Source: Ensifer sp. LCM 4579 (GTDB lineage Bacteria > Pseudomonadota > Alphaproteobacteria > Rhizobiales > Rhizobiaceae). Taken from it: a DNA stretch of 64,000 bases. The notes below the pieces were generated by a model. It made no database searches. It was not told where the DNA came from and worked only from the letters and a program-made list of their open reading frames with translations. Where the stretch lies: assembly GCF_001854885.1 (NCBI RefSeq), contig NZ_MDDV01000024.1, positions 1 to 64,000 of the forward strand, given 5' to 3'. Position 1 is the first letter of the stretch, and every line of letters begins with the position of its first letter. The position numbers were made by a program, and so were the translations under genes. Of this stretch, positions 38,328 to 47,193 are shown piece after piece.

Positions 38328-39057
38328 CGATGATCCTCTCCGCCACAGTGCGGACTTCGTTTTCGATCCAGCGGGCAATGAGTTCCAGCCAATCATCGGC
38401 GCGATGCGGCGTCTCCGCCGGTCTGCCATTGGTGCGGCGCCATTCCTGCGGCCGGACGAAATCCCCGCTCCAGAGACCGGCCCGCCGCTCTCGTGCCGCC
38501 TCTTCCTCTGCGCGGTAAAGACCGTAGCTGACCGCAAGGCCCGAGAGAACCATCGCGCGGCCGATGTCGCGGCCGCCGCTTTCGCAGATGCCGAGATCGC
38601 GGCCATAGCGGTCGCGCCCATGCAGGCGGCAGCGCGTCGTCGTGGCATCGACCAGCGAGGCCAGTTGCCGGCGCGCCTCGGCGCCGCAGTCCCAGTCATC
38701 CTTCCGGCGACGACAGCTCTGGCCGATCTCCGGCGCATCGATGCCCTCGATCCGCACCCGCCGGCCGGCAAGCCGCAGGCTGTCGCCATCGCTCGCCGCG
38801 GCCGCGCCGTGCAATTCTCCGGTCACGGGCTTTTCCGGCGGCGGGTGGCGGGAGGCGAAATAAGCACCGATACTCAAGACGAGGAGGAACAGCCAGCCGC
38901 CGATCAGGCTGCCGCGTCCTTGCTGATCCCGGCTCCGCCCGGCTCGGCCGCTCGCCCATCGGCCGAGGTCGAAGCGTCGGCCGCGATTTCGCCTGGGGCC
39001 GCCCACCGCGCCGAACCTGCCGCGTCCCGTCCTCAAGCAAGCGCCTCCTCGTCCCAT
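38317..39057 (-). CDS. Thermonuclease (staphylococcal nuclease) family protein
   Basis: This protein of about 247 residues has a membrane anchor (LIGGWLFLLVLSIGAYFA) and then an SNase domain with the DGDSLRLAGRRVRIEGIDAPE start and the RDRYGRDLGICE catalytic loop. The catalytic arginine and aspartate positions of the family are present. Several in-frame starts exist (ATG 39141, 39129, 39057). I chose 39057 because GAGAG precedes it. It is translated just before the uracil glycosylase. A periplasmic nuclease for DNA degradation or uptake is plausible. Confidence 0.8.
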   Translation of the reverse strand: MGRGGACLRTGRGRFGAVGGPRRNRGRRFDLGRWASGRAGRSRDQQGRGSLIGGWLFLLVLSIGAYFASRHPPPEKPVTGELHGAAAASDGDSLRLAGRRVRIEGIDAPEIGQSCRRRKDDWDCGAEARRQLASLVDATTTRCRLHGRDRYGRDLGICESGGRDIGRAMVLSGLAVSYGLYRAEEEAARERRAGLWSGDFVRPQEWRRTNGRPAETPHRADDWLELIARWIENEVRTVAERIIGDG

Positions 39058-39196
39058 ACTCTCATCGCCATCCTCCGCCGGCCGGGGCGGGGAACGCAAA
39101 CACGCCACAATGGTTTTCGAATCCTTCATGCCGGGCAGCAACTTCTTAAGGATTGCGTCCTAGACTGCAAGCCAAACGCAATCCTCGAACCCGAGC

Positions 39197-40732
39197 ATGA
39201 GCATCGCCGTCAGCACATCGACCGACAAGATCATCGTCGACAGGTCGCGCGTCCATCGGAACAAGACAGTTTCGAGGACCGTTCGCGCGACGCGGCAGCG
39301 GCTGCAAACCGGATCGTCCGCCCCCTCCGACTTCGACCGCGAAATGCTCCTGCTCCACATCGACTCCGTGCTCTACGGAGCGATCGCCTTGCCGGTGCTC
39401 ATCGTCCTGATCGCGGCCGCCGGCATCTATCTTTCCGGCGACAGAAGCATTCTCGCCTGGGCGCTGATGGCGCTTTCGGCCCATGCGGTCACGGTCTTCC
39501 TGGCGCGCAAGGCAAAGCGCGACAATATCGGTCCCGAGAGAGTCGCGACCTGGCGCCGCCGGTTCCTCGGCGGTCAGGTCCTGATGGGGGGCTGCTGGGC
39601 GATCTTCGCGCTGCGGGACTGCGACGCCTGCGGCGGCGTCAGCTTCGCCCTTTTCCAGGGCACCGGACTCTTCATCGCGCTTGCAGCCACGGCGATCGGC
39701 ACATTCCTCCTGCGCAACGCCCTGGTCTACACCTTCGCGCCGGTGATCGTCGCACTTGCCGTCACTTCTTTGACCGGCGGCAACCCCGTTGATATCGGCC
39801 TGACCGGCATGCTGTCGCTGTCGCTCGCCTTCCTCGTCTTCATGACCGGACGCATGAATCGCGCCAACGTCCATATCCTCTCGGTGCAGTCGGAGAAGGA
39901 CGACCTGATCGCCGAGCTCGAGGTGGCGAAATCCATGTCGGACGAGGCGCGCCGGCGCGCGGAGGAAGCCAACCTCGCCAAGTCCCGTTTTCTCGCATCC
40001 ATGTCGCATGAGCTGCGCACGCCGCTCAATGCCATCCTCGGCTTCTCCGAGGTCATGTCGAGCGAGGTCCTGGGGCCGCTCAACAATCCGACCTACAAGG
40101 AATACACGGTCGATATTCACCGCTCCGGCGAGCATCTGTTGAACCTCATCAACGAGATCCTCGACCTGTCCCGGATCGAAGCGGGCAAGTACGAGCTCAA
40201 CGAAGAGGCGGTGAACCTGGTCGAGATCGCCGAAGACTGCATCGGCATGGTGCAACTGCGCGCGCGCGGAAAGAACATCACCATCAGCGAACAGTTCGAA
40301 CAAGGCATGCCCTCCGTCTGGATCGATGAGAAGGCCATGCGCCAGGTGACACTGAACCTCCTGTCGAATGCGGTGAAATTCACGCCCGCCGGCGGCGAGA
40401 TCACCGTCAAGAGCGGCTGGACCGCCGGCGGCGGCCAGTACATCTCGATCAGGGACAACGGTCCCGGCATTCCCGAGGAGGAAATCCCGATCGTCCTGTC
40501 GGCCTTCGGCCAGGGCTCCATCGCCATCAAGAGCGCCGAACAGGGCACGGGGCTTGGTCTGCCGATCGTCCAGGCAATCCTCGCCAAGCACAACGGCCAG
40601 TTCATCCTGCGCTCCAAGCTTCGCGAAGGTACCGAGGCGATCGCCATCCTGCCGCCGCGCCGCGTGCTGCAGAGCCTGCCTCCGGTCGAGGATGTGCCCT
40701 CGCCCGCCCGCCGGCGCAAGAGCTTCGCTTGA
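39197..40732 (+). CDS. Membrane-bound sensor histidine kinase (PleC/DivJ/PdhS-like)
   Basis: This 511-residue orphan sensor kinase has about six membrane helices (residues 60-225) with no periplasmic domain. A coiled coil follows, then the HisKA domain with SHELRTPLNAILGFSEVM and the HATPase with NLLSNAVKF (N box), DNGPGI (G1) and GTGLGL (G2). The H-box and the following GPLNNPTYKEY stretch resemble the PleC/DivJ/PdhS cell-cycle kinases of Rhizobiales. No response regulator is next to it, so it may act on DivK or a distant partner. A role in the cell cycle is inferred from motif similarity only. Confidence 0.87.
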   Translation: MSIAVSTSTDKIIVDRSRVHRNKTVSRTVRATRQRLQTGSSAPSDFDREMLLLHIDSVLYGAIALPVLIVLIAAAGIYLSGDRSILAWALMALSAHAVTVFLARKAKRDNIGPERVATWRRRFLGGQVLMGGCWAIFALRDCDACGGVSFALFQGTGLFIALAATAIGTFLLRNALVYTFAPVIVALAVTSLTGGNPVDIGLTGMLSLSLAFLVFMTGRMNRANVHILSVQSEKDDLIAELEVAKSMSDEARRRAEEANLAKSRFLASMSHELRTPLNAILGFSEVMSSEVLGPLNNPTYKEYTVDIHRSGEHLLNLINEILDLSRIEAGKYELNEEAVNLVEIAEDCIGMVQLRARGKNITISEQFEQGMPSVWIDEKAMRQVTLNLLSNAVKFTPAGGEITVKSGWTAGGGQYISIRDNGPGIPEEEIPIVLSAFGQGSIAIKSAEQGTGLGLPIVQAILAKHNGQFILRSKLREGTEAIAILPPRRVLQSLPPVEDVPSPARRRKSFA

Positions 40733-40803
40733 CGGCGACCGCTCCGGTCACGCTGCCGCAGGTCGAGACAACCCCGACGCTTCACGTATCGTTGCCATTG
40801 TCC

Positions 40804-41406
40804 TTAGGTCAGGAATGCGTGCAACGCTTCCAACTCCCCGGGTCGGATCTCATGTCCTCCGGAATGGTAGCTTGCCTCCACGCGGGCCTTCTGTCCGGCA
40901 AAATAGTCGACCAGTTGCTCTGTGAGCGGCAGCGGGCAGATCGGGTCGCGTTGCCCTGCGGTGATCAGGATTGGTCGATCCCTCAATCGCTCACTGTTCG
41001 CGGGGATCCATGGAATGAGTGGATGCAGCAGGGCGGCTCGGTCGAAAAGGCCGGCATGCCTGAATAAAACCGATGCAAGGATGTTTGCCCCGTTCGAATA
41101 GCCGAGGCCGTATATTGCCCGCCCAGGATTTGCTGCTTTGTGGGCGGCAATGAAACTGGCCATCCGCTCTGTTCGTATTGCCAGGTCCTCCATGTCGTAG
41201 GCGCCTTCGCTCGTTCGGCGAAAGAAGCGCAGCGCGCCAAACTCCGAGACATCTCCGCGCGGCGAAACCAGCCCGGAATCGGGCAAAATTTGCCCGATCA
41301 ACTCGGCGAACTGATATTCGTCTCCCCCCGTGCCGTGAAAAGCGAAGACGATGGGCGCGTTGCGCCCGGGCGCTCTTACGAGCGCCCGATAGGATGAGAT
41401 CGTCAT
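40804..41406 (-). CDS. Carboxylesterase/phospholipase-type alpha/beta hydrolase (MhqD-like)
   Basis: This 200-residue hydrolase has the motif APIVFAFHGTGGDEYQF, a nucleophile elbow GYSNGANI, and the GQRDPICPL and GGHEIRP late motifs, all typical of the dienelactone-hydrolase/phospholipase type. Its gene follows a ring-cleaving VOC dioxygenase in the same direction. This pairing is known as mhqO-mhqD in Bacillus, where the products degrade quinones and hydroquinones. I infer a similar electrophile-detoxifying role here. Confidence 0.83.
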   Translation of the reverse strand: MTISSYRALVRAPGRNAPIVFAFHGTGGDEYQFAELIGQILPDSGLVSPRGDVSEFGALRFFRRTSEGAYDMEDLAIRTERMASFIAAHKAANPGRAIYGLGYSNGANILASVLFRHAGLFDRAALLHPLIPWIPANSERLRDRPILITAGQRDPICPLPLTEQLVDYFAGQKARVEASYHSGGHEIRPGELEALHAFLT

Positions 41407-41469
41407 GATGGTCTTCTCCGTCAGGCTCGACGTAAACTGCCTCCGTCCGGAAGGCAGCTAGCCCTGGGC

Positions 41470-42402
41470 TTAGTCCCTGATTGGCTCGAGACGGCGCGAG
41501 ATCTGGTCGCGATAGGGCTCGTAGCGCGAGGGAAGCTTGAGGGCTTCGCCGAGGTGTTCAGTGTCTTCATCCCGGTCAAACCCCGGCTCATTGGTCGCGA
41601 TCTCGAACAACACGCCGCCAGGGGTGCGGAAGTAGATCGCCCAAAAGTAGTCGCGGTCTATGACAGGCGTGACCTGATAGCCGGTATCGGTCAGCGCCTT
41701 GCGGACCTCAAGCTGCGCCGCACGATCGTCCACGGCGAAGGCGATATGGTGCACGGAGCCGGCGCCGAGGCGGGCGAGATCCGCCTCCGGGACTATCTCC
41801 AGATCGACGACGTCGGCACCGTTGCCGCCGCTGATGACGAAGCGCGACCAGTCGCCCTTCCGGTCCACCTCCTGGTAACCCATGAAGCCGAGCAGTTCCC
41901 GCGTCGCACCCGGGTCCCTCAGACGCAGACTTGCACCGTGGAAGCCCTTGATGGCTTCGTCTGCGTCGATCTCGCTGCTGGCCCAGCCGGGACGCGGATC
42001 ACCATCGACCTCGACCAGCGCGAAGGCATCCCCGTCGGGCCCCTTGAAGCCAAGGCGCTTCTCGCCGCGGAGTTCCTGCTCCGAGAGTCCCGCGACGCCG
42101 CGCGAGGCGAGTCTTTCCTTCCAGAAGCCGAGCGTGTCCTTGGCGACGGCGAAAAGCGTTTCGCCGACCTCGCCGGCACCCGGGCGCCCCTTGGCTATTT
42201 GGGGAAAGGGGAAATAGGTCATCACCGAGCCCGGCGTGCCGATTTCGTCGCCGTAATAGAGGTGATACACCTCCGGGTCATCGAAGTTCACGGTCTTCTT
42301 TACCCGGCGCAGGCCGAGCGTTTTGGTGAAGAAATCGCTGTTCTCCTGGGCATTGGCTGCCATCGACGTGACGTGGTGAAGGCCTTTGATCTGTGTAAGC
42401 AT
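41470..42402 (-). CDS. Ring-cleaving dioxygenase, VOC family (MhqO-like)
   Basis: This 310-residue protein has two VOC modules in tandem. Metal ligands are suggested by GLHHVTSMAANAQ at the start and by GSVHHIAFAVDD in the second module, with a closing glutamate in FEIATNEPGF. The start at 42402 has GGAGAG 6 bases upstream. With the carboxylesterase downstream it resembles the MhqO/MhqD pair for thiol-reactive quinones. The LysR regulator is divergent over a spacer holding a palindrome. Confidence 0.86.
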   Translation of the reverse strand: MLTQIKGLHHVTSMAANAQENSDFFTKTLGLRRVKKTVNFDDPEVYHLYYGDEIGTPGSVMTYFPFPQIAKGRPGAGEVGETLFAVAKDTLGFWKERLASRGVAGLSEQELRGEKRLGFKGPDGDAFALVEVDGDPRPGWASSEIDADEAIKGFHGASLRLRDPGATRELLGFMGYQEVDRKGDWSRFVISGGNGADVVDLEIVPEADLARLGAGSVHHIAFAVDDRAAQLEVRKALTDTGYQVTPVIDRDYFWAIYFRTPGGVLFEIATNEPGFDRDEDTEHLGEALKLPSRYEPYRDQISRRLEPIRD

Positions 42403-42488
42403 TTCAGGTCTCTCCGGATTTGGCGTGTATCGACGTTTATCTGGAGACAAGATCGGTCAGGCCATTGCGAAAGTGAATAGAAATAATA

Positions 42489-42518
42489 TTGACAACATTA
42501 TTGCAGTTCGCGCAATAA
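42489..42518. promoter_or_regulatory. Candidate LysR operator overlapping promoter
   Basis: TTGACA (42489-42494) is followed by TTATTGC-N7-GCAATAA (42498-42518), a perfect palindrome. It ends at the base before the first ATG of the lysR gene (42519). The geometry suits autoregulation and control of the divergent mhqO-like operon. Confidence 0.6.
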
Positions 42519-43424
42519 ATGAGCATGAGCGATCTAAGCGATATCCGGGTATTCCTGGCTGTGGCGCAGCAGCGCAGCTTCACGGCGGCGGCGCGACAGC
42601 TGTCGATGACACCGCCGACCGTGACCCGCGCCGTCAGTGCGCTGGAGGAGAGCCTTGGAGTTCAGCTCCTGCTGCGCACCACCCGTCAGGTTTCGCTGAC
42701 GTCGGCCGGCGCTATCTATGCGGCGCGCATCGAGCCGCTGATCAGGCAGTTCGATCAGGCGCGGGAGGATCTGCGCGAAGAGCATGGCGATGTGGCCGGG
42801 CTGATCCGCATCAATGCGCCGCTGTCGCTCGGCCAGCATATACTGCCGGACATTGTCACGGGATTTCGGGTTGAATATCCCAGAACGAGCGTTTCGCTCT
42901 CCTTGACTGACCGCTTCATCGACATTGTTTCCGACAGTTTCGATCTCGCCGTGAGGGTCTCGGAGCCGCCGCGCGACAAGTCTACGATATGGCGCAAGCT
43001 ATGTCGCGTGCGGCGTATCCTGATTGCCTCCCCCGGCTATCTCGCCGCTTTCGGAACACCTGAGACGCCGGACGACCTCGATCGCCATGCCTGTATTGCC
43101 TATGACGAGGAGGCGATCGCCGAGAGTTGGGAACTGACGAACGGCGGGCGGACGCGAAAGGCACGCGCCGGCAAAGTGCTGGCGGCGAACAATGGCGAGC
43201 TTATCGCCAGACTGGCGGAAAACGGAGAAGGCGTAGCCCTGCTGCCGCACTTCATCGTCGACGATGCGCTGGCAAGGGGCACGCTGAAGCAAGTCCTTGC
43301 CGACTGGGAGCCTCCCGAACTCTGGCTGACGCTTCATTATCCGCCCTACGAGAAGCTGCCGATGCGGGTTGCCAGGTTCTCGGACTTCTTCGAAAAGTAC
43401 GTTACCCACACGCGTCCGCTGTAA
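42519..43424 (+). CDS. LysR family transcriptional regulator
   Basis: This 301-residue regulator has the LysR helix-turn-helix (IRVFLAVAQQRSFTAAARQL, TPPTVTRAVSALEESLGVQL) and a substrate-binding domain from about residue 90. It is divergent from the mhqO-like gene and probably controls it. The ATG at 42519 has no ribosome binding site; a second ATG at 42525 (codon 3) also lacks one, so the transcript may be leaderless. The inducer is probably an aromatic or electrophilic compound, by analogy only. Confidence 0.9.
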   Translation: MSMSDLSDIRVFLAVAQQRSFTAAARQLSMTPPTVTRAVSALEESLGVQLLLRTTRQVSLTSAGAIYAARIEPLIRQFDQAREDLREEHGDVAGLIRINAPLSLGQHILPDIVTGFRVEYPRTSVSLSLTDRFIDIVSDSFDLAVRVSEPPRDKSTIWRKLCRVRRILIASPGYLAAFGTPETPDDLDRHACIAYDEEAIAESWELTNGGRTRKARAGKVLAANNGELIARLAENGEGVALLPHFIVDDALARGTLKQVLADWEPPELWLTLHYPPYEKLPMRVARFSDFFEKYVTHTRPL

Positions 43425-43656
43425 AGCGAGACGGGCTCCCCTGTATTCGCGTGCAAGGTGTCTTATCCGGCAAAATGCGAGCAAAAACGACAAGAAATTG
43501 AACTGGCTTGCAGGCATCTTTCCTTTGGAGTCGGACGGAAACCGCCTACTGGCGTCCCATCTGTGGTAGAGATCGCCACGGTCGGGAAATCGCATCTGGA
43601 TTTCGGGTCGCCAAATTTTCCCGTGCATCGGCCTGGGATGAGCCCGGTCACGCTAA

Positions 43657-43701
43657 GCAGGTTCCGAAAACATGTCAGATGGTTTTCCGATAGGAACCTG
43701 C
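43657..43701 (+). promoter_or_regulatory. Hairpin element A upstream of the first AraC gene
   Basis: GCAGGTTCC (43657-43665) and GGAACCTGC (43693-43701) pair perfectly, with GAAAAC/GTTTTC as an inner stem. The same element recurs in inverted orientation at 44825-44868, before the next AraC gene. It starts 140 bases before the first AraC start and is the only named structure in the 372-base spacer 43425-43796. Confidence 0.7.
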
Positions 43702-43796
43702 GTCGAAACAAAGGAAGCGGATGAAACGTTGGATTGCCATCCAAATCTGCTTCGACCTCTTGCAGCACAAGAGCGAGCATCGACTCGGAGGTACGG

Positions 43797-44762
43797 ATGA
43801 ACCATAGGACGGGAACGGAAGTGGGCGCTCATTTCGGTCTGCCACATTCGCCATGTCTTTTGGCGCGACCGGTTCGCACCGCCGGATTTTCCGTCACGCG
43901 CTTGGAGTGGCGGCTGAACGGGGATACGAGCCGCCTGGCATCCCTGCCGCCGGACGACGCTTACTTCCTGATGCTCTATCTCGATGATGCGCACCATTGC
44001 GAGGTTGCTGCCGATGGCAGCGAAAGCGACCTGCGCCGCTTTCGGCAGGGTTCCGTTTGCCTGGTCGATCTGACCCATGGTGCCTGCATCCGCCTTTTCA
44101 GCGACCTCGATTCCCTCGCCTTCCACCTGCCGCGAGAGCTTTTTCGAGAAGTCGCCGAGTTCTCGGATGCCCCGAAAGCAACCGGCCTTAGATGCCGGCG
44201 GGGAGAGGACGATGCTGTCATGCACAATCTCGGAGCGGCTCTGCTGCCGCTTTTCGAGGAACAAGGGAGCTCCCACGCGCCGGTCTTGCAGCACATTGCA
44301 ATCGCTATCTGTGCCCATTTGCTGCACGCTTATGGCGATTTTTCCGGTGAACCGGGCTCCGGTACAGCATGCCTCTCGGTCTGGCAGGAGAAGGCCGCCA
44401 AGGATTTCATGATCGATCATTTCGCCGATCGCTTCCCGATGGCTGCGGCAGCTTCAGCGGCTGGTCTCTCCGGCCGTGAGTTCATCGAAGGGTTCAAGCG
44501 CGCCACGGGCCAGACGCCGCAGCGGTGGCTCATGCGCTATCGAATCGCACGCGCCAAGCAGTATCTCGCCGAACGCAGCCTCGCCCTCGAAGCGATCGCC
44601 ACCCGATGCGGCTTCACCGACGAGAATAGTTTCACCAAAGCATTCCGCAGAGTGACAGGCACCACCCCATCCGCCTGGCAGGCGCGCTGGATCCCTGACG
44701 CGAAGGACAGAGCGATTGCCGCCTCGACTGCATGTGAGGGTCGCTCTGTATCCGAACCCTGA
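43797..44762 (+). CDS. AraC family transcriptional regulator (1 of 3)
   Basis: This 321-residue protein has an N-terminal sensory domain of about 200 residues and a C-terminal AraC DNA-binding domain with two helix-turn-helices. The second has LALEAIATRCGFTDENSFTK and RRVTGTTPSAWQAR. The start at 43797 has GGAGGT 5 bases upstream. The sensory domain shares the HLLHAYG-like and HNLGAALLP-like motifs with the two following AraC proteins, showing that they are paralogues. It follows the LysR gene by 372 bases. Target genes are unknown. Confidence 0.88.
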   Translation: MNHRTGTEVGAHFGLPHSPCLLARPVRTAGFSVTRLEWRLNGDTSRLASLPPDDAYFLMLYLDDAHHCEVAADGSESDLRRFRQGSVCLVDLTHGACIRLFSDLDSLAFHLPRELFREVAEFSDAPKATGLRCRRGEDDAVMHNLGAALLPLFEEQGSSHAPVLQHIAIAICAHLLHAYGDFSGEPGSGTACLSVWQEKAAKDFMIDHFADRFPMAAAASAAGLSGREFIEGFKRATGQTPQRWLMRYRIARAKQYLAERSLALEAIATRCGFTDENSFTKAFRRVTGTTPSAWQARWIPDAKDRAIAASTACEGRSVSEP

Positions 44763-44824
44763 ACTATTGTATCGTCGCAGACGGCATTTGAACGGTGTAT
44801 CGCGCTTTAGCTCTTCGTATAGAC

Positions 44825-44868
44825 GCAGGCTCCTATCGGAAAACCGCTGACACTTTTCCGGAACCTGC
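44825..44868 (-). promoter_or_regulatory. Hairpin element B upstream of the second AraC gene
   Basis: This is the inverted copy of element A. GCAGGCTCC (44825-44833) and GGAACCTGC (44860-44868) are the outer arms, with a matching inner stem (GGAAAAC/CTTTTCC region). The reverse complement aligns with 43657-43701 over about 45 bases at roughly 80-90% identity by eye. It lies 28 bases before the second AraC start. Confidence 0.7.
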
Positions 44869-44895
44869 TCAGCCAGAAATCGGGAGACCACGCCG

Positions 44896-45804
44896 ATGGG
44901 CCTGCATGAAGCATTGAACGCCGCAAGTCATGGGCCGGGCCCGATCGTCAAATCAATTGCTTGCGGCGATGTCCTCGTCACGCGGACGTATTCCGATCGC
45001 TTCGATTTGGACGTTGCACCGGCCATCCCGTGCACAGACGCATTTGGCGTCATCGTTCAGCTGCGTGATTTCGATTCCCACCGCCTATGGCGACGTGGCC
45101 AATTGGTCTACGAAGGCGGACACGTCAAGGCGTCGCTTGCGATCACCGACCTTCGCGATCAGTGGCAGTGCCATCATCTCTCGCCGTTCGACAATATCCG
45201 CTTCCACATACCGTTTTCCCGCATGCGTGCTTTCGCGGAAGAGGTCGGGCGTAGCGAATACCTGGCGCTCGCTTGCGTCCAGGGCCGCATAGATCCGGTC
45301 ATGCATGGCCTCGCCCAGGCATTGTTGCCATCGCTCGACAGCCCGGAAGAGGCCAATCCTCTGTTTCTGGAGCAGATCAATCTCGCCATGCTGGCGCACC
45401 TCAGCCAGACCTATGGCGGACTGCACTTTCCGGTCGACAAGAAGGGGACCTTGGCGTCCTGGCAGGAACGGCTCGCTACGGAATTTCTGGCGGCTCATTT
45501 CAACAGACCGTTCTCGATTGGAGATCTGGCTTCCCGCTGCGAGTTGTCGCGCAGCTATTTCAACAAGGCTTTCAAGGAGAGCTTTGGGCGTACCCCTTCA
45601 AAATGGCTGACGGAATACCGGGTCGCGCGCGTCAAGGAACTGTTGTTGCAGGACCTGCCGATAGCGGAGGTCGCGATCAGTTGCGGTTTCGCCGATCAGA
45701 GCCACATGACACGGGTCTTCACAAGTCTGACGGGTGAGACACCGGCGCGCTTTAGACGAAAGAACAAGCCGTTTCGCGTGGCCATGGATCAGCTCGGGGA
45801 TTGA
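44896..45804 (+). CDS. AraC family transcriptional regulator (2 of 3)
   Basis: This 302-residue AraC-type regulator has a sensory domain followed by the DNA-binding domain with FSIGDLASRCELSRSYFNKA and the second helix LPIAEVAISCGFADQSHMTR. The sensory domain contains the motif FDNIRFHIPFSRMRAFAEEV, which corresponds to LDSLAFHLPRELFREVAEF in the first regulator. The gene begins 28 bases after hairpin B. Whether the three regulators form a cascade or control the downstream cluster together is unknown. Confidence 0.88.
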   Translation: MGLHEALNAASHGPGPIVKSIACGDVLVTRTYSDRFDLDVAPAIPCTDAFGVIVQLRDFDSHRLWRRGQLVYEGGHVKASLAITDLRDQWQCHHLSPFDNIRFHIPFSRMRAFAEEVGRSEYLALACVQGRIDPVMHGLAQALLPSLDSPEEANPLFLEQINLAMLAHLSQTYGGLHFPVDKKGTLASWQERLATEFLAAHFNRPFSIGDLASRCELSRSYFNKAFKESFGRTPSKWLTEYRVARVKELLLQDLPIAEVAISCGFADQSHMTRVFTSLTGETPARFRRKNKPFRVAMDQLGD

Positions 45805-46027
45805 TCCCCGCGACCACCGCTCATATCGTTCAAAATGCGTGAGCTTCGTGCAAGAAAATATCTCGGGCACGGCGATGATGGGGTGATTCATCGCGATTCC
45901 GAGCACCTTCTGCGGGGGCTGTCTCTTCGAACCGCAATCCGCCTAGTCCCGTGGTCCTGTGCCAATGCCGCCGGGCGCGGACGAAACGGTCTACGCCGCG
46001 GCTAAGCACATTGGACAGGACAAGGCC

Positions 46028-46936
46028 ATGACGGACGTCTCTTCGATTGCAGCGAGCGGAAGATCTCACGACAGTCTTGGTTGTTCCATGGACAGGCTCG
46101 ACGATGACCGAACGATCGAGGGTCGCGACGTGACCTTTTATCGCAAGAGGTCGGCGTCGGCGCCGCCCGCCAGGGTCACGACACCGGCGACGGGGCGCGG
46201 CTATCTGGTCGGCCCTTCGGCAGCAGGCGGACACAGACGCCGGATTTTCAAAGAGCATCATTCGACCGTCCACGATTTCGAGCAGAATGCCGTTTACTTG
46301 CGGAATTTCGCCGATGATTATCGCGCTGACCTGAGCGGCTCCTTCAACTTCATGCTGCTTGAAATCAATCACAGCGCAGTCGAGCGTATCGCAGATGCGG
46401 CGGACTACAGAAATGTCAGTGAATTGCGCTCCCTTGCCGCGCACCCGGATCCTGTGCTCGGCGGCATGCTGGGCGCCTTGTTTGCGACAGTGGATGGGAG
46501 TGCAGACAGGAGCGCCCTGTTTGTCGACCAACTCTCGGTCGCGATCGGGGTTCATATCGTTCAGCAGTACGGCAACGGCCGCGGTGGTGCGGCCGCCGGC
46601 GGACGCCGGCTTTCCTCGCGTTGCCAGGCAAAGATCAAGGATCTCGCCCGGAGCCGGCTAAATGGTGACCTGACCGTCGAGGAACTCGCTTCGGCTTGCA
46701 ATCTGTCGCAGGCGACATTTCTTCGGGCCTTCCGCGAATCCATGGGCAAGACGCCGTATCGATGGCTGTTGCAACAACGCATCGAAAAGGCCGTCGATTT
46801 GCTGCAGTTCTCGCAGACGTCTCTCAAAGAGATCGCTACGATCTGCGGCTTCTCGGACCAAAGCCACTTCACGCGCGCTTTTGTCCAGGTGATGGGCGCC
46901 GCCCCTGGTGCCTGGAGACGAAGCCGGCAGTCCTGA
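46028..46936 (+). CDS. AraC family transcriptional regulator (3 of 3)
   Basis: This 302-residue AraC-type regulator has the DNA-binding motifs LTVEELASACNLSQATFLRA and TSLKEIATICGFSDQSHFTR near the C-terminus. ATG 46028 with AGGAC 7 bases upstream matches the lengths of its neighbours; in-frame starts at 45959 and 45965 would extend it. It lacks the hairpin element found before the other two. It is the last regulator before the hydrolase-amidohydrolase operon. Confidence 0.86.
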   Translation: MTDVSSIAASGRSHDSLGCSMDRLDDDRTIEGRDVTFYRKRSASAPPARVTTPATGRGYLVGPSAAGGHRRRIFKEHHSTVHDFEQNAVYLRNFADDYRADLSGSFNFMLLEINHSAVERIADAADYRNVSELRSLAAHPDPVLGGMLGALFATVDGSADRSALFVDQLSVAIGVHIVQQYGNGRGGAAAGGRRLSSRCQAKIKDLARSRLNGDLTVEELASACNLSQATFLRAFRESMGKTPYRWLLQQRIEKAVDLLQFSQTSLKEIATICGFSDQSHFTRAFVQVMGAAPGAWRRSRQS

Positions 46937-47193
46937 CCGGAGCGACTCGACAATAATGAGCAGTTCCAGGCAATGACGATGAAGCCTTCGGAAGCGTCAA
47001 GGGCGCGCTTGTGAGGTGCGGTTGACGCGCGTCTCAGTGGTTCAACTGCGGCACGTGATCGTGCATCGGTTCCACCGGCCACGGATTTGACAGTGATCAA
47101 AAAATACAAAAATCCATCTTTGGCTACAAGAACCGGGCGGCCGTCCTCGGCATAGTGCCGGATATCGGCAACCACTGAAAGAGGACAATACCC

